DNA of 64,000 nt from Marinomonas hwangdonensis (GTDB taxonomy: Bacteria > Pseudomonadota > Gammaproteobacteria > Pseudomonadales > Marinomonadaceae): contig NZ_RIZG01000006.1 in NCBI RefSeq assembly GCF_003721245.1, positions 62,001 to 126,000 on the forward strand. Reading direction: 5' to 3'. Positions within the stretch are counted from its first letter, which is position 1, and each line of letters starts with the position of its first letter. The notes beneath the pieces are model-generated. The model was not told the DNA's origin. It did no database searches and saw nothing but the letters and a program-made list of their open reading frames with translations. Below, piece after piece: positions 9,427 to 17,580 of the stretch. The translations under genes were made by a program, and so were the position numbers.

Positions 9427-9935
9427 CTCAAAGTGAAATGACACAACAAAAAATCGACCTTACTCGTATTGAAGCGCAAGTGAACCATTGCTTTGATAAA
9501 GCCGATGCCTTTTTTGGTGTGCGTTTTAAGCGTTCTCATAGCAGTTTTAAGCAAAGAGGCAAAGCAGCCGGTACTGCGCATCTTTACAAAAATGAATTGC
9601 GGTTCAATCATTTTATGTTCGAACAAAATCCTGACGCCTTTTTAAACACAGTGGTTCCTCACGAAGTGGCGCACATCATTGTTTTTCAGATATACGCGGC
9701 CAATGCTAAGCCGCATGGAAAAGAATGGCAGGCCGTAATGAAAAAAGTCTTCGGGCTTTTACCGGATAGGACTCACACCTTTGATGTTCCGCCGTTAAAA
9801 AAAGCCTATTCTTACTATTGCCTCTGTCAAACACATGAGTTTAGTCAACGTCGCCACAACAGAGTATTGAAAGGAGTTGAGTACCGTTGTAAAAAATGCG
9901 CGTCTCCATTAACCCGAATTGAAAAGCATAAATAA
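9417..9935 (+). CDS. sprT: SprT family zinc metalloprotease-like protein
   Basis: A 172-residue SprT-like protein. The HEVAH zinc-protease motif and the downstream PHGKEWQAVMKKVFG block are typical of the SprT/Spartan fold. The C-terminal zinc ribbon is visible as a CLC then CKKC cysteine set. Spartan-type enzymes degrade DNA-protein crosslinks; the bacterial SprT role is less clear. The start overlaps the end of recQ by ten bases, so the two are translationally linked, which fits a DNA-repair setting. Confidence 0.88.
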   Translation: MPLTQSEMTQQKIDLTRIEAQVNHCFDKADAFFGVRFKRSHSSFKQRGKAAGTAHLYKNELRFNHFMFEQNPDAFLNTVVPHEVAHIIVFQIYAANAKPHGKEWQAVMKKVFGLLPDRTHTFDVPPLKKAYSYYCLCQTHEFSQRRHNRVLKGVEYRCKKCASPLTRIEKHK

Positions 9936-10033
9936 AACGATTTTTTCTACTGTTTTCCGCGAAGAAATGCCCTTTTTGATGCAGTAAGATTTTGCCTGTA
10001 GTACCATAACAACGTTTCGTTTGCAGTGTATAT

Positions 10034-10873
10034 ATGATGGATTTATCAAACCAACCCAAAGAAAAATTAGAGCTTAATAAACTCCAAAAGCGACTTCGCC
10101 GTTTAACTGGCCAAGCGATTGCTGACTTTAATATGATTGAAGATGGCGATAAAGTGATGGTGTGCCTTTCTGGAGGCAAAGACTCTTACACCATGCTCGA
10201 GATTTTGCGTAATTTGCAAGCCAGTGCCCCCATTAATTTTAGTATCGTGGCAGTAAACTTAGATCAGAAGCAACCCGGCTTTCCTGAACATATATTACCC
10301 GCTTACTTAAAAGAAACAGGAGTCGACTTTCACATTCTTGAGCGCGATACCTACAGCATAGTGAAAGAAATTGTTCCTGAAGGCAAAACAACGTGCGGCT
10401 TGTGCTCGCGCTTGCGTCGTGGTTCCTTGTATGGTTTTGCCGAGGAAATTGGGGCAACAAAAATTGCACTGGGGCACCACAGGGATGACATTCTGGAGAC
10501 ACTTTTTTTAAATATGTTTTTTGGTGGTAAACTGAAAACTATGCCGCCAAAACTATTAAGCGACGATGGTAAACATGTTGTAATCAGACCACTGGCATAT
10601 TGTAAAGAAGAGGATATTGAGAAGTTCGCTACCATTAAGGAGTATCCCATTATTCCTTGTAACTTATGCGGTTCTCAAGAAAATCTTCAACGTCAAGTGG
10701 TTAAAGACATGCTGCATAAGTGGGAAAAAGAGTTCCCTGGCAGAACAGAGACTATGTTCTCGGCGTTACAAAACGTGGTGCCGTCCCATCTGGCGGATAC
10801 TGAATTATTTGATTTTAAAGGGTTGAAGCAGTCAGCCGATGCTTTTAATCGATTAAACATAGTGACACTTTAA
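10034..10873 (+). CDS. ttcA: tRNA 2-thiocytidine(32) synthetase TtcA
   Basis: A 279-residue ATP pyrophosphatase-type tRNA thiolase. It carries the PP-loop SGGKDS (residues 46-51) and the cluster-binding cysteines C121, C124 (CGLC) and C212 (CNLC), which hold the [4Fe-4S] cluster in E. coli TtcA. It installs 2-thiocytidine at position 32 of certain tRNAs. Two in-frame ATGs lie at 10034 and 10037; either could start. About 100 non-coding bases precede it, so it probably has its own promoter. Confidence 0.96.
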   Translation: MMDLSNQPKEKLELNKLQKRLRRLTGQAIADFNMIEDGDKVMVCLSGGKDSYTMLEILRNLQASAPINFSIVAVNLDQKQPGFPEHILPAYLKETGVDFHILERDTYSIVKEIVPEGKTTCGLCSRLRRGSLYGFAEEIGATKIALGHHRDDILETLFLNMFFGGKLKTMPPKLLSDDGKHVVIRPLAYCKEEDIEKFATIKEYPIIPCNLCGSQENLQRQVVKDMLHKWEKEFPGRTETMFSALQNVVPSHLADTELFDFKGLKQSADAFNRLNIVTL

Positions 10874-10888
10874 GATAGGGCAGTCGAT

Positions 10889-11473
10889 ATGAATTTAACA
10901 CATAAAACACTTTTGCTTACCGCAGGTATTCTAGGGGCATCTGTAGTAAATGCCTCAACTGCTGGTGTTAACTTAACTAATGACAAAGTTCAAGGTGACG
11001 TCAACTTAGATATGGGAAGCTTTGGTATTAATGCTGGAGCAACACACGATAAAGATAAAGATGTTACAGCCGCTCACGTAGGTCTCAATATTCAAGACTC
11101 AGATAGTAGTGGTCCACTTCAGATTGGCATTGGTGTGCGTTTGAACGTTGTTGACACTAATCTTGAGGACGATGATCTCGGCAGAGATAGAGATAAATTA
11201 TCCATTGCGGCTGGTCTAGGTGGCTGGTACCGCTACACACTTCAGCAAGCAAACCGTGTTAGCATTTATGGCTCTCTGTATTATTCGCCTGAGGTTTTGT
11301 CTTTTTCATCAAACCTTAACCATATGTACACATATGAATTCCGTGCTGAATACATGACAATGAGAAACGCTCGTGCTTACATTCGTTATGGCAATACGGT
11401 CATGGTTTATGAAGATGATAGCCGAAAAGAGTTCAATAAAGGGTTCTCTGTTGGCGCAACGGTTGATTTTTAA
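10889..11473 (+). CDS. YfaZ-family outer membrane protein
   Basis: A 194-residue exported protein. It has a clear signal peptide (KTLLLTAGILGASVVNA, cleavage after about residue 22), then alternating beta-strand sequence and a terminal phenylalanine, as expected for a small outer-membrane barrel. The strand pattern and the closing FNKGFSVGATVDF fit the YfaZ family, whose function is unknown. It starts 15 bases after ttcA and may be read with it; a strong terminator follows. Confidence 0.8.
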   Translation: MNLTHKTLLLTAGILGASVVNASTAGVNLTNDKVQGDVNLDMGSFGINAGATHDKDKDVTAAHVGLNIQDSDSSGPLQIGIGVRLNVVDTNLEDDDLGRDRDKLSIAAGLGGWYRYTLQQANRVSIYGSLYYSPEVLSFSSNLNHMYTYEFRAEYMTMRNARAYIRYGNTVMVYEDDSRKEFNKGFSVGATVDF

Positions 11474-11499
11474 TACCTACAATATTTAATATTACAAAC

Positions 11500-11530
11500 A
11501 AAAAGGGTGTCCTATAAGGCCACCCTTTTT
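11500..11530. terminator. Rho-independent terminator between the yfaZ-like gene and apt
   Basis: A ten-base stem (AAAAAGGGTG with CACCCTTTTT) and an 11-base loop. The T-run after the stem on both strands makes it work for both convergent genes. Confidence 0.88.
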
Positions 11531-11568
11531 ATTGTATTTCACATATAAATATTAAGTAATCTGGCTAT

Positions 11569-12111
11569 TTATTCACCGTCAAAAGCACACAAACTAAATA
11601 CAGGAATATCGCTGTCTCTGAGTTTTTGACTGCCACCTAAGTCGGGTAAATCAATGATGGCCGCAACTTCTTTGATATGAGCACCTTGCTTGCTTAACAA
11701 CTTAATGGCTGCAAACAAGGTACCACCCGTTGCGATCAAGTCATCGAATAGCAAAACTGTATCGCCTTGCTTTACCGAGCTTTCTTGTATTTCTAACTCA
11801 GATTCACCATATTCAAGTGCGTACTTCTCAGAAATGGTCTTACCCGGTAGTTTGCCTTTCTTTCGAACAAGGATAAGCGGTTTTTGCAGCTCGTACGCCA
11901 GCACCGCCGCAATCAGAAAGCCACGCGCATCAATACAGGCAATATGAGTAATATCTGACCCAATATATCTATGTATGTAAGCATCAACCACCATTCTCAT
12001 GCCTTTAGGGTCGCTGAAAATAGGGGTAATATCACGAAAACTGATGCCTTTTTTTGGCCAATCTTCTACGGTTTGTATTAACGACTTAATGTAAAAATCA
12101 TCGTAAAGCAT
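11569..12111 (-). CDS. apt: Adenine phosphoribosyltransferase
   Basis: A 180-residue type I phosphoribosyltransferase that makes AMP from adenine and PRPP. The PRPP-binding motif VLLFDDLIATGGT is at residues 119-131, with the two acidic residues D123-D124. The adenine-side block FRDITPIFSDP is near residue 25, and the flexible loop RKKGKLPGKT spans 83-92. It lies 22 bases after fnr and is the last gene of the hemN-fnr-apt group, an order also known in Pseudomonas around anr. Confidence 0.97.
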   Translation of the reverse strand: MLYDDFYIKSLIQTVEDWPKKGISFRDITPIFSDPKGMRMVVDAYIHRYIGSDITHIACIDARGFLIAAVLAYELQKPLILVRKKGKLPGKTISEKYALEYGESELEIQESSVKQGDTVLLFDDLIATGGTLFAAIKLLSKQGAHIKEVAAIIDLPDLGGSQKLRDSDIPVFSLCAFDGE

Positions 12112-12133
12112 CTAGGTAACGCCTCAATAGCTA

Positions 12134-12895
12134 TTAAATGTTCGCAATTTTACCACAATCACTGGCTACCCCAACCAGTTTTTGTACCTCAGGAAAGTCG
12201 ATAATTTCTATTTCTTTTCCGTCGACATGTATCAGTTCGCTTTTCTGGAAGCGTGTAATCACCCGGCTTACCGTTTCAACGGCTAACCCTAGGTAATTTC
12301 CAATCTCCCCTCTTGACATAGACAAACGAAAGGTGGTGGCTGAGTAACCACGTTTTTTGAATCGAGTAGACAAATTTAGTAGAAAAGAGGCGACTTTCTC
12401 ATCTGCGTTCTTTTTCCCAAGAAGGACCATCATTTGTTGATCGTCAGAGATTTTTCGACTCATCACTTTGAACAGTTGATGCTTCAATGAAGGGATTTGT
12501 GAGGAAAGCTCCTCTAAACGACTAAAAGGAATTTCACAGACGGTTGTTGTTTCTAACGCTTTAGCTGATACGGGATAAATATTAGAATCAATACCACTTA
12601 AACCAACCAGTTCACTAGGACAGTAAAACCCCGTAATTTGCTCTTCACCGTGCGATGTGATGTTGAATGTTTTTAAGGTGCCTGATCTAACCGCAAAAAC
12701 AGAATCGAAAGTTTCGCCTTGGCGGAAAAGAAAATCCCCTTTTTTTAATGGCTTTTTTCGCTCAATGATTTGGTCTAGCCGGTTTATGTCTTCATCAGCT
12801 AAAGCGATGGGTAAACATAAAGCGCTTAAACTACAACTTTGGCACTGCGATGTGAGCGTGCTATTAAAGCGCGACTGTGTGTGTGACGTTGTCAT
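12134..12895 (-). CDS. fnr: Fnr/Anr oxygen-sensing transcription regulator
   Basis: A 253-residue CRP/FNR-family regulator. Cysteines C18, C21 and C27 (spacing CxxC, then five residues, then C) and C120 (TTTVCEIPF) correspond to the four [4Fe-4S] ligands of E. coli FNR, so it should be active only without oxygen. The C-terminal helix-turn-helix has the E-x-x-S-R readout (AVETVSRVI), which predicts TTGAT-N4-ATCAA sites. A strong AGGGAG precedes the ATG. It follows hemN by 21 bases, and an FNR-type site stands before hemN, suggesting autoregulation through the operon. Confidence 0.96.
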   Translation of the reverse strand: MTTSHTQSRFNSTLTSQCQSCSLSALCLPIALADEDINRLDQIIERKKPLKKGDFLFRQGETFDSVFAVRSGTLKTFNITSHGEEQITGFYCPSELVGLSGIDSNIYPVSAKALETTTVCEIPFSRLEELSSQIPSLKHQLFKVMSRKISDDQQMMVLLGKKNADEKVASFLLNLSTRFKKRGYSATTFRLSMSRGEIGNYLGLAVETVSRVITRFQKSELIHVDGKEIEIIDFPEVQKLVGVASDCGKIANI

Positions 12896-12916
12896 ATGGA
12901 GCTCCCTAATCCCGAT

Positions 12917-14287
12917 CTAGATTACTTTTGAGTATTTTATTTCGCTATGTAAATATTTATCGAAAACCATGCAAATGCATCGAATCAATAATCGGCCGCG
13001 TTCTGTTACCTCGATAACGGTCTGCATTCCATCATCGTTAATTTCTATCATCCCATCTTCGATCATCGGCAATAGTTTGTCTACTTCCATCGGAAAATAG
13101 TCAAAAAACCGAATGCTAAATTTTTTCTCCAATTCATAAGTATTAAGCTTAAATTGTGACATTAAAGTCATAATCACATGATGGCGAATTCTATCATCAA
13201 GGTTGCTGATATAACCTTTCGAGATAGCTAACTGACCTTTTTCTAGACTCGATTGGTATTGCGCTAAGTCTGTGTGGTTTTGTATATAGACTCCTTGTAT
13301 GTCGCTGATGGCTGACACGCCAAATGCAATAAGATCTGTGCCAGCGTGGGTGGTGTATCCCTGAAAATTACGCTGCAGTTGACCTTCTTTTTGTGCTATT
13401 GCCAAGGTGTCATCTGGTTTTGCAAAATGATCCATGCCTATGTATTCGTAGCCAGCATTAATTAAATACTCGATACTCATTTTTAAAATCGCTAGCTTTA
13501 ACTTAGCGGTTGGTAAACTTTCATCCAGAATCCGTTTTTGCGCCTGAAATCGATCCGGCAAATGAGCATAATTAAATAATGAGATTCGCTCTGGAGACAA
13601 CTTGACCACATCGGCTAGTGTGCTTTCAAAGCCCTCTATTGACTGGTATGGCAGACCGTATATCAAGTCGAAGTTAATGGATGAAATACCTATGTCTCTA
13701 GCATCCTTAACAAGGGATGTTACCATTTCGATTGGCTGCACTCGATGTATGGCTTTTTGTACTTTTAGGTCAAAATCTTGGACGCCAATACTAATTCTAT
13801 TTATCCCTTTATCAGACAGCAGCTTTAACTTGGAACGACTAATCTCCCGTGGGTCAATTTCGATACTGTAATCTTGGCTGCCATCGTTGATAAGAGTAAA
13901 ATGCTGTTGAATATTATCAAACAGCACTTCGATAAGTGCCTCAGTCAGAAAAGTGGGCGTACCACCGCCAAAATGTAGTTGAGTTACTTCACGTGATTGA
14001 TCAAGCATTAGACTACGAAGTCGCATCTCTTCACCCAGTAACTCGACATATTCTCTGCCTTTTTCATATTTCTTGGTCACAATTTTATTGCATGCGCAGT
14101 AGTAACAAAGATGCGCACAAAAAGGAATATGAAAATACAAGCTGAGTTTATTGCTTGATGGCATTATCATTTTGTCGATTAAAGCAATTTTACTAATGCT
14201 TGCATTAAATTGTGGTGCTGTTGGGTATGATGTATAACGCGGCCCAGCTAGGTCGTATTTGTTAATGAGTACAGTGTCCCAAATCAT
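12917..14287 (-). CDS. hemN: Oxygen-independent coproporphyrinogen III oxidase
   Basis: A 456-residue radical SAM enzyme that decarboxylates coproporphyrinogen III to protoporphyrinogen IX in anaerobic haem synthesis. The cluster motif is C57, C61, C64 with the additional C66 (HIPFCAHLCYYCAC), as in E. coli HemN, which separates it from the HemW paralogues. The GGGTPT block that binds AdoMet follows. A very good ribosome-binding site (AGGAGG) lies five bases before the ATG. It heads the hemN-fnr-apt group and has a candidate FNR site at the right promoter distance. Confidence 0.97.
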   Translation of the reverse strand: MIWDTVLINKYDLAGPRYTSYPTAPQFNASISKIALIDKMIMPSSNKLSLYFHIPFCAHLCYYCACNKIVTKKYEKGREYVELLGEEMRLRSLMLDQSREVTQLHFGGGTPTFLTEALIEVLFDNIQQHFTLINDGSQDYSIEIDPREISRSKLKLLSDKGINRISIGVQDFDLKVQKAIHRVQPIEMVTSLVKDARDIGISSINFDLIYGLPYQSIEGFESTLADVVKLSPERISLFNYAHLPDRFQAQKRILDESLPTAKLKLAILKMSIEYLINAGYEYIGMDHFAKPDDTLAIAQKEGQLQRNFQGYTTHAGTDLIAFGVSAISDIQGVYIQNHTDLAQYQSSLEKGQLAISKGYISNLDDRIRHHVIMTLMSQFKLNTYELEKKFSIRFFDYFPMEVDKLLPMIEDGMIEINDDGMQTVIEVTERGRLLIRCICMVFDKYLHSEIKYSKVI

Positions 14288-14316
14288 AAGGGCCTCCTAT
14301 TAAATTTTCTAATAGC

Positions 14317-14358
14317 AGTTTACTCTTTTCATTTAATTTTCATTCTGATCCAGATCAA
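14317..14358 (-). promoter_or_regulatory. FNR box and -10 region of hemN
   Basis: CTGATCCAGATCAA at 14345-14358 matches the FNR consensus TTGAT-N4-ATCAA at nine of ten fixed positions. On the minus strand a -10-like hexamer TAAACT (14322-14317) is centred 32 bases from the box centre. This puts the box at about -41.5, the classic activation position. The box could also serve the rightward hydrolase gene. Confidence 0.72.
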
Positions 14359-14407
14359 TGATTGGCTTTGACAAATTGAATATCCTCTCATTTAAGGAAA
14401 AACCGCT

Positions 14408-15004
14408 ATGCCAATATTGCCATTCTATCTTGCTCATGGAGCGGGAGCGGGGCATCAAAGTGATTTTTTAATGCAATTGTGCGATGTCATCACTTCCACT
14501 AGACAGCATCCAGTAATACCAGTGACATTCGATTATATGAAGCAGCAAGAAGCTTTAGGAAAGAGGCGACCACCACCGCGACTTGAAACACTAATTCCTG
14601 AATTTTCACAAAAGATTGCACACGAAAAAAGCTGTATTGTTGCGGGTAAATCCATGGGGGGCAGGGTGGCCACTCAGTTGTCCCATTTACCTATGGTCAA
14701 AGCCATCGTGTGTTATGGCTTTCCGTTCTATCCTGTTGGTAAGCCTGAAAAACACAGACTGTCTTTTCTTAATGAAATACAGGTGCCTTGCCTGATTATT
14801 CAAGGTACAAGGGATCCATTAGGTCATTTTGATTGGGTAAGTCGTCAAGCTTTGCCAGATAATATTGATATTCTGTGGATAGAAGGCGCAGATCATGACT
14901 TTAAGACATTAAAAAAATATAATAAAAGTATTGCCGACAACATTAGGCAAATCGCCCAAGAAACCGAAAAGTGGCTGACACAAAATACGTCAGTACAACA
15001 GTAA
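14408..15004 (+). CDS. Alpha/beta hydrolase of the TEX30/KANL3-like family
   Basis: A 198-residue alpha/beta hydrolase. An early oxyanion-type loop AHGAGAGH (9-16), the nucleophile elbow GKSMGG (S82), the acid D136 (QGTRDPLG) and H163 (GADHDF) form a complete triad. The pattern and length fit small KANL3/TEX30-like (dienelactone-hydrolase-fold) proteins, whose bacterial substrates are unknown. It starts just after the FNR box shared with hemN and is followed 11 bases later by tusA. A good AAGGAA precedes the ATG. Confidence 0.8.
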   Translation: MPILPFYLAHGAGAGHQSDFLMQLCDVITSTRQHPVIPVTFDYMKQQEALGKRRPPPRLETLIPEFSQKIAHEKSCIVAGKSMGGRVATQLSHLPMVKAIVCYGFPFYPVGKPEKHRLSFLNEIQVPCLIIQGTRDPLGHFDWVSRQALPDNIDILWIEGADHDFKTLKKYNKSIADNIRQIAQETEKWLTQNTSVQQ

Positions 15005-15015
15005 AGAGGATTGTC

Positions 15016-15249
15016 ATGAACTATAAAGCGCTGTTAGACGCTACAGGTCTGCTGTGCCCAGAGCCGGTGATGATGTTGCACGTAGAAATGAGAAAACTGT
15101 CTCCAAAAGAAATCTTGAAAGTGATTGCAACGGACCCATCTACCACCCGGGACATTCCTAAATTCTGTCAATTCCTTGGACACAAGCTTATCAGCCAACA
15201 GCAAGAAAACGACGTGTTTTATTATTGGATAGAGAAAAAGATCGGATAG
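15016..15249 (+). CDS. tusA: Sulfur carrier protein TusA
   Basis: A 77-residue SirA/YhhP-type protein. The catalytic cysteine C14 sits in the family motif [11 protein letters not shown]. TusA takes persulfide from IscS and passes it on for tRNA 2-thiouridine synthesis and other sulfur uses. I start it at the ATG at 15016, which has AGAGGA six bases upstream and matches family length; an in-frame extension to 14971 would overlap the hydrolase gene and is not supported. Confidence 0.92.
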   Translation: MNYKALLDATGLLCPEPVMMLHVEMRKLSPKEILKVIATDPSTTRDIPKFCQFLGHKLISQQQENDVFYYWIEKKIG

Positions 15250-15250
15250 T

Positions 15251-15289
15251 AAAAAAGCCTCAACCTAGTCTAACACTAAGTTGAGGCTT
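15251..15289 (-). terminator. Terminator of the CBS-domain gene
   Basis: A ten-base stem (AAGCCTCAAC with its complement) and a 15-base loop, followed on the minus strand by six T. It also lies after tusA on the plus strand but has no T-run there. Confidence 0.75.
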
Positions 15290-15297
15290 CAAATTCA

Positions 15298-15891
15298 TTA
15301 AGCCACTTGACGTTCTTCAGACCTCTTATTGTTGCTCGTAATAGCTTTCTCATATATTTGTGCAAAATTTGAACACGCTATATCCACGTCTAGCCTTAAC
15401 TGTCTGGCAACATCATTAGATGAAATGATGCCGCGAATGCTTCTGATATCTTCATCCATTACCAGCAAATGTTGAAACATATTGTTGCGCTGGCTGAAGA
15501 TTAGAGACTCGATATCCGACTTTTTCAAAGATGAATAGGATAGTGCAATCAAGGATTCTTTTGGTCGCATTAAATCTGAAACCAGTAGTTCATTTCGTCT
15601 AAAACCATTCGCAATATGCTTGATAAATACGTCTTCCGTTAAGTCTTCAAGACTGATAATGCCAACAAAGTGATTGGCTTCATCAACGACCATTTTCATT
15701 CGTACGTGCTCTTTTTTCATTAAGAGCGCTAAGTCATACGCTTGAGTGTGGCTTTCTATAACTCTAGGCCCAGTTTTTTGAAAGTCTGTGAATACCAATA
15801 AAGCAGAAGAATAAAGATCAGTATTTGATGAGATTGCTGGCCAAACAAGTTCATCAACGCCTTTTGTTGAAACATAAGTGAGTGTTTTCAT
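15298..15891 (-). CDS. CBS-domain protein
   Basis: A 197-residue soluble protein with two CBS motifs. The first ends in NHFVGIISLEDLTED (about residues 72-86); the second ends in RSIRGIISSNDVARQ (about 147-161). Paired CBS domains bind adenine nucleotides or AdoMet and usually regulate a partner. Here no catalytic domain is fused and the partner is not evident. The C-terminus (SNNKRSEERQ) is charged and probably disordered. Confidence 0.82.
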   Translation of the reverse strand: MKTLTYVSTKGVDELVWPAISSNTDLYSSALLVFTDFQKTGPRVIESHTQAYDLALLMKKEHVRMKMVVDEANHFVGIISLEDLTEDVFIKHIANGFRRNELLVSDLMRPKESLIALSYSSLKKSDIESLIFSQRNNMFQHLLVMDEDIRSIRGIISSNDVARQLRLDVDIACSNFAQIYEKAITSNNKRSEERQVA

Positions 15892-15931
15892 GATATAGCT
15901 CCAAATTATATTGTAATAAAAATAGGGTCGG

Positions 15932-16246
15932 CTAAATCATTGAATAAGGTGGCGCTCTTGGAAGGTGATTTTCTCTGTATTGATGATGGGGGGGGGTTAT
16001 TAGTGAGTCAGAACCTGATTCATTTGAAAAAAATACTTTTTGAGAAAAAGTAGGATTTGTAAGAAAGTCAGCATCTACTTTATCTTCTTTTTCCAGTAAC
16101 GGCAGATCGGAGAAAGTCTGCTCAGAAATGACTTCTAACCATTGTTTTGATGCAGTTTGGTCGGAATCTGCACGTTGGGTTACCGTCAGCAAAGACGCCA
16201 ACAAAACAGCAAATATAAGAACAAGCTGAACCCTTACGACCGCCAC
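15932..16246 (-). CDS. Small exported protein of unknown function, with a C9 tract
   Basis: A 104-residue ORF I do not recognise. The N-terminus is a plausible signal peptide or anchor (VQLVLIFAVLLASLLTV), followed by an acidic, low-complexity middle and a proline/histidine-rich end (ENHLPRAPPYSMI). On the coding strand a run of nine C (plus-strand 15988-15996) encodes part of T-P-P near residue 85. One base lost would give a different C-terminus ending QERHLIQ; one gained gives another of 30 or so residues. It may be a real small periplasmic protein, possibly phase-variable. Confidence 0.5.
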   Translation of the reverse strand: MAVVRVQLVLIFAVLLASLLTVTQRADSDQTASKQWLEVISEQTFSDLPLLEKEDKVDADFLTNPTFSQKVFFSNESGSDSLITPPHHQYRENHLPRAPPYSMI

Positions 16247-16441
16247 TGCATCAAAACCTCAAAATGAAATATTATGTAATTAATATAGATCTTATTTGAC
16301 AGAAATTACAGAAGGTTTTAATGATTAACGTAAGTTTTCTTATTTACGTGCTTAAAAACAAGAAACCTATCTTTCATTCTGCGAAAATCACAGCCAAGCC
16401 AAACAGAGAGAACAATACATGCTCTTTCTATTTGGATGCTA

Positions 16442-16864
16442 TCAGCTAGATGTTGGCAGCATAATCACAGCTTCGCCAGTTACGACCACTTTCCCTTCAC
16501 ATTCACATACCGTTTTTAAGGTCGCGCGACGACGACGTTCGTTGATGTCTATGACCGTCACAGTAGTGACCACCTCTTGACCAATAAAGACAGGCGCCCG
16601 AAATTTAAGCGATTGTTCAAGATAAATACAGCCAGGCCCAGGTAGTTGTGTGCCAATTGCCGCGGAGATAAAACCAGCCGTTAGCATGCCATGGGCAATA
16701 GGCTGTCCAAATGATGTGCTTGCAGCGTATTCGGCGTCTAAATGAACGGGGTTTGTGTCACCTGTCATTTCTGCGAAAGCATGCACGTCTGCTTCCGTCA
16801 CTACTTTACGATACTCAACACTTTGCTCAATGGAAAGTTGTTCTAATGTATAACCAGTCGTCAT
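16442..16864 (-). CDS. MaoC-type (R)-specific enoyl-CoA hydratase
   Basis: A 140-residue hot-dog-fold protein. The hydratase-2 motif is present with its catalytic pair (GDTNPVHLD, then FGQPIAHGML), as in PhaJ-type enzymes, which hydrate trans-2-enoyl-CoA to (R)-3-hydroxyacyl-CoA. I take the ATG at 16864, with AAGGA six bases before it, over an in-frame TTG two codons upstream. No polyhydroxyalkanoate or fatty-acid genes are nearby, so its pathway is open. Confidence 0.85.
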   Translation of the reverse strand: MTTGYTLEQLSIEQSVEYRKVVTEADVHAFAEMTGDTNPVHLDAEYAASTSFGQPIAHGMLTAGFISAAIGTQLPGPGCIYLEQSLKFRAPVFIGQEVVTTVTVIDINERRRRATLKTVCECEGKVVVTGEAVIMLPTSS

Positions 16865-16931
16865 TACCAATCCTTATTTTGTCATTTTCGGTTATGGTAC
16901 ACTTTCGTTAGACTATTCTTAAGAGGTATCT

Positions 16932-17576
16932 ATGGTTAAGTTGGTAATTTTTGATTGGGACGGTACCTTGTTTGATTCTATTGATAAAATCTGCCTAAGT
17001 ATGTTGCAGGCTGGGGAATTAGCCAACGCACCCGACAGACAAACAGACGACGTGAAAAACATCATTGGTCTTTCTCTCGATAAAGCCGTTTCTGTGATTT
17101 GGCCAGAACTCAATAAAAATGAGTGCGATGTCATTATCGAGCACTATAAATACCTCTACAGGGCTGCGGACGAAACACCTCCAAAGGCTTACGACGGTGT
17201 TATGGATGTATTAGAAAAACTTCACTCAACGAACATAAAAATGGCGGTAGCAACCGGAAAGAGTCGAAGAGGTCTGGATAGAGTCATGACGGCAACGAAA
17301 ACGGGGCATTATTTCAGCTCGACACGCTGCGCAGACGAAACTTTATCTAAACCTCACCCATTAATGCTTGAACAAATATTGACAGAACTCAGTCTTTCCC
17401 CAGATCAAGCTATCATGGTGGGAGACACAGAATACGATTTAAACATGGCAACTAACGCAGGCATGAAGAGTGTTGGCGTTACGTATGGAGCTCACAGTAA
17501 GGCCCGTTTAGAAGCGCTTCAACCATACGGTTTACTTAATAACTTCAATCAATTAACGACTATTTTAGGTTTATAA
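16932..17576 (+). CDS. HAD-superfamily phosphatase (Gph-like)
   Basis: A 214-residue HAD subfamily IA hydrolase. Motif I is FDWDGTLFDS (nucleophile D8, general acid D10), motif II is in VATGKSR, the lysine follows in SKPHP, and the acidic motif is GDTEYDLNMA. The size and cap fit phosphoglycolate-phosphatase-like enzymes, but the substrate cannot be told from sequence. sppA starts four bases after the stop, so they are co-transcribed; a HAD gene beside sppA is a common gammaproteobacterial pairing. Confidence 0.88.
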   Translation: MVKLVIFDWDGTLFDSIDKICLSMLQAGELANAPDRQTDDVKNIIGLSLDKAVSVIWPELNKNECDVIIEHYKYLYRAADETPPKAYDGVMDVLEKLHSTNIKMAVATGKSRRGLDRVMTATKTGHYFSSTRCADETLSKPHPLMLEQILTELSLSPDQAIMVGDTEYDLNMATNAGMKSVGVTYGAHSKARLEALQPYGLLNNFNQLTTILGL

Positions 17577-17580
17577 AGCC

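Noticed and set aside
14367-14380. TTTGACAAATTGAA as a second FNR box
   Set aside because: The half-sites do not fit; it looks more like a -35 element.
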